A DNA stretch of 64,000 nucleotides from Ketobacter sp964016105. Its GTDB lineage: Bacteria; Pseudomonadota; Gammaproteobacteria; Pseudomonadales; Ketobacteraceae. Positions within the stretch are counted from its first letter, which is position 1; every line of letters begins with the position of its first letter. The DNA lies in assembly GCA_964016105.1 (NCBI GenBank), contig CAXHEX010000023.1, positions 1-64,000 of the forward strand, in the 5' to 3' direction. Shown here one piece after another: positions 44,035-51,685 of this stretch. Both the position numbers and the translations under genes were made by a program. Below the pieces are notes generated by a model. It was given only the letters and a program-made list of their open reading frames with translations. It was not told the DNA's origin and did not search any database.

Positions 44035-44628
44035 TTAGTCGGCAATAGGCGTTAGATACGTAGTGTTTTCTGAAGCATTAAGCGCCAGAGAACTCTCTCG
44101 TGAATGAGCTTTTCGTATATCTATGGCTTTCGTTAGCTCTACCACCTTTGATATATCAATATTGTCAGCGTTTAAAATATCAAATAAAGTTGCCCCGCTT
44201 AATTTTATTAAATTCACACTGCGTCCAATTGGGTAAGCTGTATTGGATCTAATAGCTGCAAACGCTCTTTCTATCTGCTGTAGTCTTTGTTCATTACGAT
44301 ATTCGCGAAGTTTTCCGTTTAACAAGTCATACAGAGTGGTCCGCGAAATTCGTAAAATATCTGACAAGCTTTTTCTTGGTATATCGAGTCCGCTATCCAG
44401 CCTTTTAACTCTCTCAACAACAGTTAATGATGCGCCTTCTAGTTGTAATTGGTCTTTCATTCGAAGTACTAAAGCTGTACTCGCATCATCAATATCAAGC
44501 TTAATAAAAAATACTGTACCATCTATTAGATCTACACGATTTCCAGTAGATAGCTCCTCTACTTGGGCAGTTGTAGGTATGTTAGGGTAAGCTTGATCAA
44601 TGCAATCTGTATAGGTTGAGTCAAACAT
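44035..44628 (-). CDS. Helix-turn-helix protein of three-gene cargo operon, 197 aa
   Basis: A 197-residue protein whose middle has a helix-turn-helix pattern, IPRKSLSDILRISRTTLYDL (about 87-106), and a continuation NGKLREYRNEQRLQQIERAF. The first about 70 residues form an unknown beta-rich domain, and the last 45 residues contain SGATLFDILNADNIDI. The architecture recalls antitoxin/regulator proteins of the Xre-MbcA type, but there is no firm family match. It overlaps the TIGR04255 gene by eight bases and precedes the 272-residue gene by 6 bases, so the products are made together. It may regulate the operon or act as the protective partner. Confidence 0.75.
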   Translation of the reverse strand: MFDSTYTDCIDQAYPNIPTTAQVEELSTGNRVDLIDGTVFFIKLDIDDASTALVLRMKDQLQLEGASLTVVERVKRLDSGLDIPRKSLSDILRISRTTLYDLLNGKLREYRNEQRLQQIERAFAAIRSNTAYPIGRSVNLIKLSGATLFDILNADNIDISKVVELTKAIDIRKAHSRESSLALNASENTTYLTPIAD

Positions 44629-45508
44629 GATAGTACTCCACTTCCCATTCTTTAAGTGCTGTATCGCTCAGTATTTTCCAAAATGTGTCACTTGAAGTTT
44701 GGTAGAGCTCATCTAGTTGCTTTAGTTTGTCAAAATCCGAAAATTTTGGTTTTGTAAAAAACTTAACAGCATGCCTTATATCCATAACGCCGTATTCTCC
44801 GTCCTTATCTATATCTTCAACAGCAGGGAGGTGTAGCCTCATTACTGCTAGTGGATTTGGCTCTTGTAGCTCAGGAGGTAAGAGGTACGATAATTTACCT
44901 TGATTGAAGCGCAAAACATTAAATCTGAGAGATATATCTCGAATTCTTTCATCAGATTTCTCCAACAAAGTAACGGAGCTACTAGTAGTTTTCACCGACA
45001 ATGAGTCATCAATATTGGGTCGGTAAGATAATAAGTTTTTAGGCTTAATATAGGATTCTAGCGAATTCCCCGCTTTTGGAATAAATATATCCACATGGTG
45101 TAAAGAAATTAACTCTATTACGCTGCTACTGACGTCTTCTATCGGATTGAGGTGATCCAAAACTTTCTCCGTTAGATCAAATAATTTTTCAATTCCCTCG
45201 TAGCGTGCTTGACGAATAATGAGGCGCTCACGGGTGATTTCAACATGACAATCAGAGCCCCCATTTGAAAAAATATGCCTAATAATATTGGTTTCTGTTA
45301 GCGCCGGGCTTGCATGACCTATCTGGATCTGATGATACGAGTCGTTAATTGTTTCTTTATCAGGCAAGCCTAAAGCAGACATACCTTTGTGAAAGGATGA
45401 AAGCTCCTCAGGTGTGAAGACATTAGGGCTAGGTAGTTGAGACCACTGAATTTCCAGTTGTACCAATATCAATGGCGCAGTTTTTAACCTTCTTTTCTGC
45501 TTGCTCAT
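44621..45508 (-). CDS. TIGR04255 family protein
   Basis: This 295-residue protein shows the TIGR04255 (sporadically distributed) style: an N-terminal KTAPLILVQLEIQW strand, a central beta-rich part with LISLHHVDIFIP, and a C-terminal helical region (about 265-295, ending WEVEYYHV). TIGR04255 proteins are widespread in scattered genomes, often in mobile DNA, and no function is established for them to my knowledge. ATG at 45508 with AGGGGAA upstream is preferred to an in-frame start 48 bases earlier. It is first in the operon; about 1.3 kb of gene-free DNA lies upstream. Confidence 0.78.
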   Translation of the reverse strand: MSKQKRRLKTAPLILVQLEIQWSQLPSPNVFTPEELSSFHKGMSALGLPDKETINDSYHQIQIGHASPALTETNIIRHIFSNGGSDCHVEITRERLIIRQARYEGIEKLFDLTEKVLDHLNPIEDVSSSVIELISLHHVDIFIPKAGNSLESYIKPKNLLSYRPNIDDSLSVKTTSSSVTLLEKSDERIRDISLRFNVLRFNQGKLSYLLPPELQEPNPLAVMRLHLPAVEDIDKDGEYGVMDIRHAVKFFTKPKFSDFDKLKQLDELYQTSSDTFWKILSDTALKEWEVEYYHV

Positions 45509-46838
45509 ATAAAATTCCCCTACCGTAACGGATGGCGAGGATAAACTTCGCCACATTTAGCGTCAAGAAATTCTAACACTTTATCTTACACTATAGACAG
45601 TTCTGCTATTAACAGGTTGCAATATTAATCAATGTTATATTCCAATAAAGCATAAAGAGGCTTATAAGATAGTCAGCTTGCCTTTAGGCAAGGATTCCAG
45701 CTAGGATCTGAAAACTTACTCCAGAGACTGAGATAGAAACGAAATGTAAAAATCATGAACATTAAACCGATTAAAACTGATGCCGATTACCGCGTGGCAT
45801 GATCGGAATGGTCTTGTTTAAGCGGCACGCGCAATAGACGTAGCAGAATTGCATTTTAACTTAGCTGCCTGACTTAATAAGGTCTCGGTTTTTAAAATTC
45901 CGGATGTCTATATGTTTATAGGCTTCCATAGTTGCACGCCTGTTCATGCCATATGGTTTTCCACTTCCTTACCCTGTCATAGTTATTGCCAATTAATATC
46001 ATAATTTTGATAGCTTCAGTTGTGAATCAGCAGCCCGGTGGCTCCCAGACTTTTAACATGAAATCATTAGATAATTTGACAGAAACGGTGGCAAACTGGC
46101 TGGAACCCTCGATCAAATAATGAATTGATTTAACATAACATCTTGATAAATAGATATTTCTGAAAACCCATTTAGCTGGGGTGAGCCAAATTTAGAGCGG
46201 CCTTTCTGGGGTCACTGCGCAACGTTACACGCTAGCTAGGCGGAGTTCGATAAAAAAACAAATCAGGAAGTTATAATTGAAAACAATGGCAGTTCGTTGA
46301 GTTGAGTAATGCGATATCGGATAGCGCTTGGCTTTAAACTGATCAAAATTTGATTAACCAGAGCTAAAGATCTAGGTTTTCTAATGATGACGCCAATGAT
46401 TAGGCGCTTCAATTGAAAAATAATTACTCAGAGGGCGTGTCGAAATGAAAGAATTAATTAAATTGGGGGTCAATACAGGTATTCACATTCCTTTCAGGTA
46501 ATCAGGTCGTAATGGCTCAAGCCCGCAGTAAGCAGTTTACAGTACAAACTGTTGAGCACGGGGCGGGTGTCGTAAAAGCTCTCCACCAGGAAAATGCTGT
46601 CATATGGATAATTCTAAGGGTGTTGTTCACTGCCATTAAATTTTGGGCCAGCACAATTAGCAATAAGCGAAATATTTACTAGTAACACAGCTGGTCTAGT
46701 TGAGTTAGGGCGAAGAAAATTAAATCGTTTGATAGCCAGTTTTTCTATTCTGATCCTGCTGTCAATGGCGATATGGATTATCTTTCGATACCTGAAGTAG
46801 TGAAATTTTATATTCAGTACTGGCATTCTAAGAGTAAT
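45509..46838. other. Gene-poor stretch with degraded fragments
   Basis: About 1.3 kb with no convincing gene. It contains the higA fragment (45755-45802) and a 56-codon frame at 46512-46682 beginning MAQARSKQFTV, which resembles the first residues of REP-associated transposases but loses the resemblance after that. A short AT-rich leader before the TIGR04255 gene may hold the operon promoter. The region looks like a graveyard of earlier insertions. Confidence 0.55.
45755..45802 (+). pseudogene. HigA-type antitoxin fragment (first 15 codons)
   Basis: The short frame MNIKPIKTDADYRVA followed by TGA matches the well-known start of HigA-like antitoxins (MNIKPIKTxADYR). The rest of the gene is missing or out of frame, and no HigB toxin is visible upstream. 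It is probably a relic of a toxin-antitoxin module. Confidence 0.55.
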
Positions 46839-47069
46839 TTATTTGCGCTCGTGTCTGTCTTTGCTGGCTCCAATTAGTAACCATTGGGATTTACTCAACT
46901 CCCTGGCGAGGTGATCTGCTAACAGACGTACCCCACCCCGCCAAGCGTTACGAGATGCTATGTCTTTCCCTTCAATGCTCCGTGGGCCGGTTGAGTGCTC
47001 CCAAGGCTTCCAAGTTCTTATGAGTTCCGCTTGTCGCTTCCGTCGCTCTGGTGTCCAGCCGTTCGCCAT
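46839..47069 (-). CDS. Small satellite-type protein, 76 aa
   Basis: A basic 76-residue protein from the ATG at 47069 (GGAGGT 5 bases upstream). The sequence MANGWTPERRKRQAELI followed by TWKPWEHSTGPRS is a recurrent short protein of integrated elements and phage-like islands. Its function is unknown; the basic, aromatic composition suggests nucleic-acid contact. Its 5' part overlaps the 3' end of the next gene by 98 bases in another frame. Confidence 0.75.
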   Translation of the reverse strand: MANGWTPERRKRQAELIRTWKPWEHSTGPRSIEGKDIASRNAWRGGVRLLADHLARELSKSQWLLIGASKDRHERK

Positions 47070-47667
47070 CTTGGACCTCCAATAGTTCGTTTTGGTCAGA
47101 AAAATCTTTTTCCGTACGCGAGGGGGCAGGCTGGGGAGGTTTAACCCCATTGTTTACCTGCTGGTGCCCATTGGCGATATTTGCCTGTTTTACGAATGTA
47201 GCATGTCTGGGGTTCTTTAATTCACTGAGCTTTTCTATTGCTACCATAGACTGTGATTGTGCCTTGAGAGACAACCTTAACAACCGTTCATGCTCCTTAC
47301 TGCTGGTTTGCATAGAAGCGTCCCTAGCTAACTTGTGAAACATGGAATCCAAGGTTATGGCTTGCGCTGAGAGTCTATGTTCGTGCCCCTGCATATCGCC
47401 GTTATCAGGCTGTTTTAGTTGCTCTGTAAGCTCATTTGCTAGGTCCCATAGGGTTGGACTTTCATACACACTGTTTGAGTAATCAAGCATGGTTATGGCC
47501 GCCTGAACAGCAGGTAGCCTGTTTAGCTTTGCCAAGGCAGTGGCTTTATCGTAGCCAGTTTCTTCTCTGAAAATTGCATCAGAATCCTGCATTTCCTCTA
47601 GAGCGCCGTCGACATCACTTTGGTCTAAGCCAATGTCCTTGCCATCTGGTTCTATTGAGTCTGCCAT
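46972..47667 (-). CDS. Satellite-type protein, 231 aa
   Basis: An unknown, mainly helical protein. The middle carries LSAQAITLDSMFHKLAR and LSLKAQSQSMVAIEKLSELK, and the NANIANGHQQ-like VKQANIANGHQQVNNG stretch is found in proteins of phage satellites and mobile elements. The C-terminal 60 residues are polar and probably disordered. It overlaps its upstream neighbour by 16 bases and the small gene downstream by 98 bases, so the cluster is densely packed. Confidence 0.75.
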   Translation of the reverse strand: MADSIEPDGKDIGLDQSDVDGALEEMQDSDAIFREETGYDKATALAKLNRLPAVQAAITMLDYSNSVYESPTLWDLANELTEQLKQPDNGDMQGHEHRLSAQAITLDSMFHKLARDASMQTSSKEHERLLRLSLKAQSQSMVAIEKLSELKNPRHATFVKQANIANGHQQVNNGVKPPQPAPSRTEKDFSDQNELLEVQDGERLDTRATEATSGTHKNLEALGALNRPTEH

Positions 47668-48170
47668 TTATTTGCCTCGTATTGCTTCTCATAGAATCTA
47701 TTCATGCGGCGCCATTCAAACCAGGGATGCAGGCATTGCGGGTGTATAAACCCTCGCACACTCTTACCTTCCCTCCACTGGTCGCAAAACTCGCTGGGGT
47801 CAGATTCGTGCAAATGGCAGAATTGACAGCGTGTGCCTATGTGAGGGTTATACTCTCCCACACGCTGCATCACGAACTCAGGTGAGTAGCTGTCCAAATC
47901 ATGGAGAACTAGCCTGTAGGTTCCATCTATGGCGTCCCACAGGCTAACGTTTTTGCTGATCAGGGCGCTACCCACCCCGGATTTAGGACCAAGCATAGCG
48001 TTGAAATGAGTCTCGTCTGATACCCAAAACTCTTCATATGGTTTGCTGGTGTCAATTTCTGGAAAGTATGGCCTACATTTGATACGTAGCTCTAAAGCGG
48101 TTCCTTGCCAAAACTGAACGTCTTCGGCTACTTGTGCAATTACCTCTGCCATTTTATCGGCTTGTTTCAT
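47652..48170 (-). CDS. Hypothetical satellite protein, 172 aa
   Basis: An unrecognised soluble protein. A possible metal site lies in the second half (GTRCQFCHLHE and HPQCLHPWFEW, about 112-155): three cysteines and several histidines. It overlaps the 231-residue gene by 16 bases. About 190 bases separate it from the primase gene. No function can be assigned. Confidence 0.68.
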   Translation of the reverse strand: MKQADKMAEVIAQVAEDVQFWQGTALELRIKCRPYFPEIDTSKPYEEFWVSDETHFNAMLGPKSGVGSALISKNVSLWDAIDGTYRLVLHDLDSYSPEFVMQRVGEYNPHIGTRCQFCHLHESDPSEFCDQWREGKSVRGFIHPQCLHPWFEWRRMNRFYEKQYEANKWQTQ

Positions 48171-48302
48171 GGTTTCTTCTCCACGGGTTGGTTCGGTTGT
48201 GTTTTTGTTTTATGCCCCACAAAAACCACCCCATACTAATTAATGGTCTTGTAATGGTATTGGGAACATTTCGACAGTTCGGTGGACACAGAGTCTGATC
48301 TT

Positions 48303-49358
48303 TCATGGTAAGTTTGGACTCTCTGTCTGATCTTTCAGTTTTAGGACGTAGCCATAATTGAACCCTGCACCGGCTGCCCTTGGTTGGGTGTAGCGAAGAA
48401 TCCAGCCCTCTTCAGTGGCTTCCGCGAGCCGTCTACCGACAGTTTTGGCAGAACAGCAAGCGTACTCAGCGACTTTTTCTTGAGTAGGCCAACAGGATTT
48501 CCCATGTTCGTCTGCGAAAAATGCTAGGGCTTGTAGTACTAACTTGGCTGAACCACTCAAATCATTTGATTCCCAGATTGATTGTTGCCAGCGAGTCTTT
48601 ACTGATTGGCCAGAGTGCTGATAGCTAAAGACGGAATAAACAATCGAAATGACTTCTTCAGATCCCAGTGGGGGACTACATTCTGTGGCATTGATTTCTA
48701 ATAATTTGTTTTTGACATAGGTCTGGCTTTGACCCTCTGCTTTTAGTTTTCCAGCCATGCTCAGAAGATGGCTATGACGTTTACCCGTTGTTACGCACGT
48801 ACTCGCGCTCACCTTTGAGTTTGTGTTGGAAAACTGTATTTTCCAGGGCTCAGGCAATTCAAGTATCGGGCTATTAAATGGTGTTGAGAGCCATTGATAT
48901 CGAGCTCCTGTTTTAGGGTGAATCGATGGGGCTGCCACAAACATTTTCTTGTCTGCCAGGAAATCTAGGCCGTCTTGAGATGTTGATTTTGCGCCTGAGA
49001 ACCATTTGAACACTAAATGTGATCCGCCGCCTCCGGTGGCTGCCCTCACAGTCGCAGGTAATGTGCCAAGTTGGCGTTCGAGACGCTTTAAAGTAACCTC
49101 ACCCCCGTTTCGCGGATCGACATCTAATACAACGATTCCACTACCTTTCCCAGTAGCGATACCAATGTTGCAGTCCCGATTAAACCACTTGTTGACCTCG
49201 TGAGTTGTGCAAGTAGCTTTGTTTGGCCAATCCTTGAGGGTAGGGCGCTTGCCATTCACTGGCATGACACGCCAACCTAACTTGGCGTAGCGCTGGGCCA
49301 TATCCAAGCTTGAAACTGGCTCTAAGGCCTCTTTGATGGCTCTGGCGTTGTTTTCCAT
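48303..49358 (-). CDS. Bifunctional DNA primase-polymerase (prim-pol) protein
   Basis: This 351-residue replication protein has a prim-pol domain (about 20-170): the metal-binding DxD in VVLDVDPRNGG, and GGGGSHLVFKW with the conserved His. A primase C-terminal helical domain follows (about 200-265), then a winged helix (about 280-345, LVLQALAFFADEH and SAKTVGRRLAEATEEGW) that could bind the origin. It lacks the SF3 helicase domain of P4 alpha. It is therefore a reduced replication protein, probably able to start replication of the excised element with host helicase. ATG at 49358 is preferred because AGAGG lies 8 bases upstream; the frame extends further to 49442. Confidence 0.87.
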   Translation of the reverse strand: MENNARAIKEALEPVSSLDMAQRYAKLGWRVMPVNGKRPTLKDWPNKATCTTHEVNKWFNRDCNIGIATGKGSGIVVLDVDPRNGGEVTLKRLERQLGTLPATVRAATGGGGSHLVFKWFSGAKSTSQDGLDFLADKKMFVAAPSIHPKTGARYQWLSTPFNSPILELPEPWKIQFSNTNSKVSASTCVTTGKRHSHLLSMAGKLKAEGQSQTYVKNKLLEINATECSPPLGSEEVISIVYSVFSYQHSGQSVKTRWQQSIWESNDLSGSAKLVLQALAFFADEHGKSCWPTQEKVAEYACCSAKTVGRRLAEATEEGWILRYTQPRAAGAGFNYGYVLKLKDQTESPNLP

Positions 49359-49434
49359 CAATGAGCCTCTATAGCCGTAGGTTGGCCCAGAAGCGGCCAA
49401 AAGGCCGCCTCCAAGCTTTTGATAGTGGAGGGCA

Positions 49435-49776
49435 TCAAGCAACCTCCTGCTTCTGAGGTACTAAAACTAAGCGCCACTGATGAACCCTGCTCACATCCCC
49501 CCATCGGTTCGTTAACCACTTGTCTGGCTGATGGCAGAGTAGGTGCAAACCGTATTGGGGCAATACCTCCCGGTTTAGCTCTCCCAATCGATTGGGTGGA
49601 AACCCTACTGCACAATCTGCAGCGATTTGATGGGTAAACCGGTCTGGGTAGGTGTAGATGTATTTCAGTAAGCGTATCTTTGACGGCGCTGAGATCACTC
49701 TCAGCGCCAATTCCATTCGTTCCTTGATGGTGTCCGGTAGGGCGTTATTGCCTGGTGGTTGCACCTTCATAGCCAT
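49435..49776 (-). CDS. Winged-helix-like satellite protein, 113 aa
   Basis: A 113-residue protein with a winged-helix pattern: helices over about 17-45 (MELALRVISAPSKIRLLKYI), then DRFTHQIAADCAVGFPPNRLGEL with a recognition-helix look and a final strand pair (HQWRLVLVP). It is a frequent short gene near prim-pol genes in such elements and may be a DNA-binding accessory. The start overlaps the stop of the upstream 57-residue gene (TAATG). Confidence 0.72.
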   Translation of the reverse strand: MAMKVQPPGNNALPDTIKERMELALRVISAPSKIRLLKYIYTYPDRFTHQIAADCAVGFPPNRLGELNREVLPQYGLHLLCHQPDKWLTNRWGDVSRVHQWRLVLVPQKQEVA

Positions 49777-49949
49777 TAGGCAGCCTCCTGTCCGTAAATA
49801 GCGATTCTAGGGGCGCATATCCAACAGTACTGGTGTTCATGCTGTAGAAGGACTTTACCGCAGTGATTGCAGCGATAATTAACGGATTGGCGCGGTTTAA
49901 ATGTATGGCCTTGTTTGTTTGTATGGTTCGGTCTGCTAATATTGCTCAT
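49776..49949 (-). CDS. Zinc-ribbon microprotein, 57 aa
   Basis: A 57-codon gene of the element. It has a CxxC pair (YRCNHCGK) and a second CxxC (YCWICAP) 17 residues after the first ends, the spacing of a treble-clef or zinc-ribbon fold. The stop TAA overlaps the ATG of the following winged-helix gene, a sign of coupled translation. The N-terminal 25 residues are basic. Its role may be to bind DNA or RNA; no family is recognised. Confidence 0.65.
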   Translation of the reverse strand: MSNISRPNHTNKQGHTFKPRQSVNYRCNHCGKVLLQHEHQYCWICAPRIAIYGQEAA

Positions 49950-50001
49950 GGTGATACCTATTCGAGTCGGTTGTCACAAAAATGGTCTGTAATGAAAATT
50001 G

Positions 50002-50035
50002 AGCGCTCAACCCGGCATGGTTGGGCGCTTTTTCG
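50002..50035. terminator. Bidirectional-looking terminator hairpin
   Basis: AGCGCTCAACC pairs with GGTTGGGCGCT around CGGCAT. On the plus strand it is followed by TTTTT; on the minus strand a weaker TTTTC run follows. It sits just after the AlpA-like gene and may end its leftward transcript. Confidence 0.6.
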
Positions 50036-50041
50036 TTGTGG

Positions 50042-50278
50042 TTAGGCAGCATTGCGACGGTCCGCTACGAGAGATTCTACTAGGAGCTTGATATCGTCAT
50101 CGGTTGCGCCAGTCGATCTCGCTCGCAATACGGCCTCTATTTCTGAATCAATCATTACTGAGCAACGGGAGCCGAGTTTTATCGGAGGTGGAAGCAGGCC
50201 TTTGCTAATCAAGTGGTAGCATGTGGATATCGGCAAGCCCATAGACTTGCTTTGTTCCAATATACGGGTGACTTTCAT
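50042..50278 (-). CDS. AlpA-family phage regulatory protein
   Basis: This 78-residue protein has the MerR-like winged-helix layout of AlpA/excisionase regulators (LPISTCYHLISKGLLPPPIK followed by LGSRCSVMIDSEIEAVL). In P4-type elements AlpA regulates the integrase and can act as a directionality factor. A hairpin terminator follows its stop. Confidence 0.85.
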   Translation of the reverse strand: MKVTRILEQSKSMGLPISTCYHLISKGLLPPPIKLGSRCSVMIDSEIEAVLRARSTGATDDDIKLLVESLVADRRNAA

Positions 50279-50404
50279 TTAAAGATCTCCAGTTAATTCT
50301 AGTTGAGCGCGAAATCGAACAACTGGGTCTACAGTAGTGAGGATATAACAACAAATAAATTAAATATTGGTCACCTTTTTCATTAGAATCCGTGACCAGT
50401 CAAC

Positions 50405-50920
50405 TTAGGTTGATTTGAGGTTTACCTTATTTCGTTTTAGAAACGCTGCTAATTTTTCTGGGTCTTGAAAGAATGGTTCAAAGTGAGCTCGCGCCAGATC
50501 TTTTCGAGCAGAACCAAGCATATTTTTAATCGTTCCAGTGCTTCGTTTGTGAATGTTTGCCATTTCGTAGAGCGCCACTTTAGACGAGAGTGACTCATGA
50601 TTCCTGAGCAAGTCATATTGAATTAAGATTTGGGCGAGCTTATGACCGCTGTGGGCTTTGTTTCCAGTTGGCATGCCTTCTCTAGCTTCGCTTATTTGTT
50701 TGTTCAGCCAGGGCCCCAAATCAGAGCGTTTCCCGAATTTTTCAATTAGGATTTCGCATGCCCTTTTTTGCAATCCATCATATAAAATTAAACTATCGAG
50801 CATTTCAGGAAAGATGTTTTCTATCCAGTTTCGAGCATTTTTCTCTCTAAAAAGGCGGTTTTCTTCCTCAGTAAATTGTTCGGCAGTTTCAAGTATTGTG
50901 CTTGGCTTTTTTGCCTTCAT
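50405..50920 (-). CDS. Hypothetical satellite protein, 171 aa
   Basis: 171 residues from ATG 50920 (GAAGGTG upstream). Charged and helical, with a possible helix-turn-helix around MANIHKRSTGTIKNMLGSA (about 127-145). The family is unknown. It stands alone between AlpA and the small helical pair, in an AT-rich context. Confidence 0.65.
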   Translation of the reverse strand: MKAKKPSTILETAEQFTEEENRLFREKNARNWIENIFPEMLDSLILYDGLQKRACEILIEKFGKRSDLGPWLNKQISEAREGMPTGNKAHSGHKLAQILIQYDLLRNHESLSSKVALYEMANIHKRSTGTIKNMLGSARKDLARAHFEPFFQDPEKLAAFLKRNKVNLKST

Positions 50921-51026
50921 TTGCACACCTTCTTTGCATACCTTCAAATAGAAAACCAACCCAAGCCGGTGAAGGTGTCCGGCCTTTCAGGAGCTACCCT
51001 AGGGTTGGTTTGTTCAGTCAATAGGC

Positions 51027-51296
51027 CTAGGCGTTTTCTCCAATTAAGCCCGCTTTTTCTGCCTGTTCTCGAATCACGTCAATATCGTTCATAACTATCT
51101 GTATTATGCTGATTGCATGACTCGAGAGTTCTCTAATGTCTTCGTTGCCTTCACTTAGAACCTTTATGGCACGTAATATGTGTGGCAATGGTTTTAGCTC
51201 TGAGTAAGCGAGTTCAGTGGAGTTGATTAGGTGCTTTCTCGAAACTAGTTCGAAACCATTTCTTACTGTCTGAATGTCACGACTTTGGTCTAGCAT
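51027..51296 (-). CDS. Small helical protein, 89 aa
   Basis: An acidic, helical 89-residue protein of no recognised family. It begins one base after the preceding gene ends (51298), so the two form a unit translated together. Confidence 0.62.
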   Translation of the reverse strand: MLDQSRDIQTVRNGFELVSRKHLINSTELAYSELKPLPHILRAIKVLSEGNEDIRELSSHAISIIQIVMNDIDVIREQAEKAGLIGENA

Positions 51297-51297
51297 T

Positions 51298-51564
51298 TCA
51301 TGCTCCCTCGCTTGTCAGGATTGTGGTCTTGCCAGCTATATTTTCGTCATAGTATCTGAGTACGTACGCTTCAAAAGCAGAACTGAATTTTTCGTACTCT
51401 TCATAGGTTTTAACGTCTCCAGAAGTGACTAACTTGATGATGTTGTTCACCACGAATTTGTCTCGATCGCTTAATGTCTTGTATTTCTCTACAATTTCAT
51501 CAAGCGTTCCTTGCAGCTCTTCGCTGATTTCACGAGTGGGTGTGGTACTATTTTGATCAGCCAT
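51298..51564 (-). CDS. Small helical protein, 88 aa
   Basis: An 88-residue protein, charged and helical, with a good ribosome site (AGGAGG) 8 bases before its ATG. It is paired with the 89-residue gene. A partner-like function (for example a small regulator) is possible but not shown. Confidence 0.64.
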   Translation of the reverse strand: MADQNSTTPTREISEELQGTLDEIVEKYKTLSDRDKFVVNNIIKLVTSGDVKTYEEYEKFSSAFEAYVLRYYDENIAGKTTILTSEGA

Positions 51565-51685
51565 GATTAAGCCTCCTAGATAGGCTATTTGTGGTTAGGG
51601 GGTGTTGGTGTTGGCGCACCTTCACTCCCGCTTTGTACACTGTGAATTGCTTATCAATCACAGTAGAACTCTTTGCATTGCAACA

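Noticed and set aside
46512..46682. 56-codon frame starting MAQARSKQFTV
   Set aside because: Only the first residues resemble REP-associated transposases; the rest does not, so it is not called as a gene.
46614..46826. 70-codon minus-strand frame in the gene-poor stretch
   Set aside because: No homology recognised, no ribosome site, surrounded by decayed sequence.
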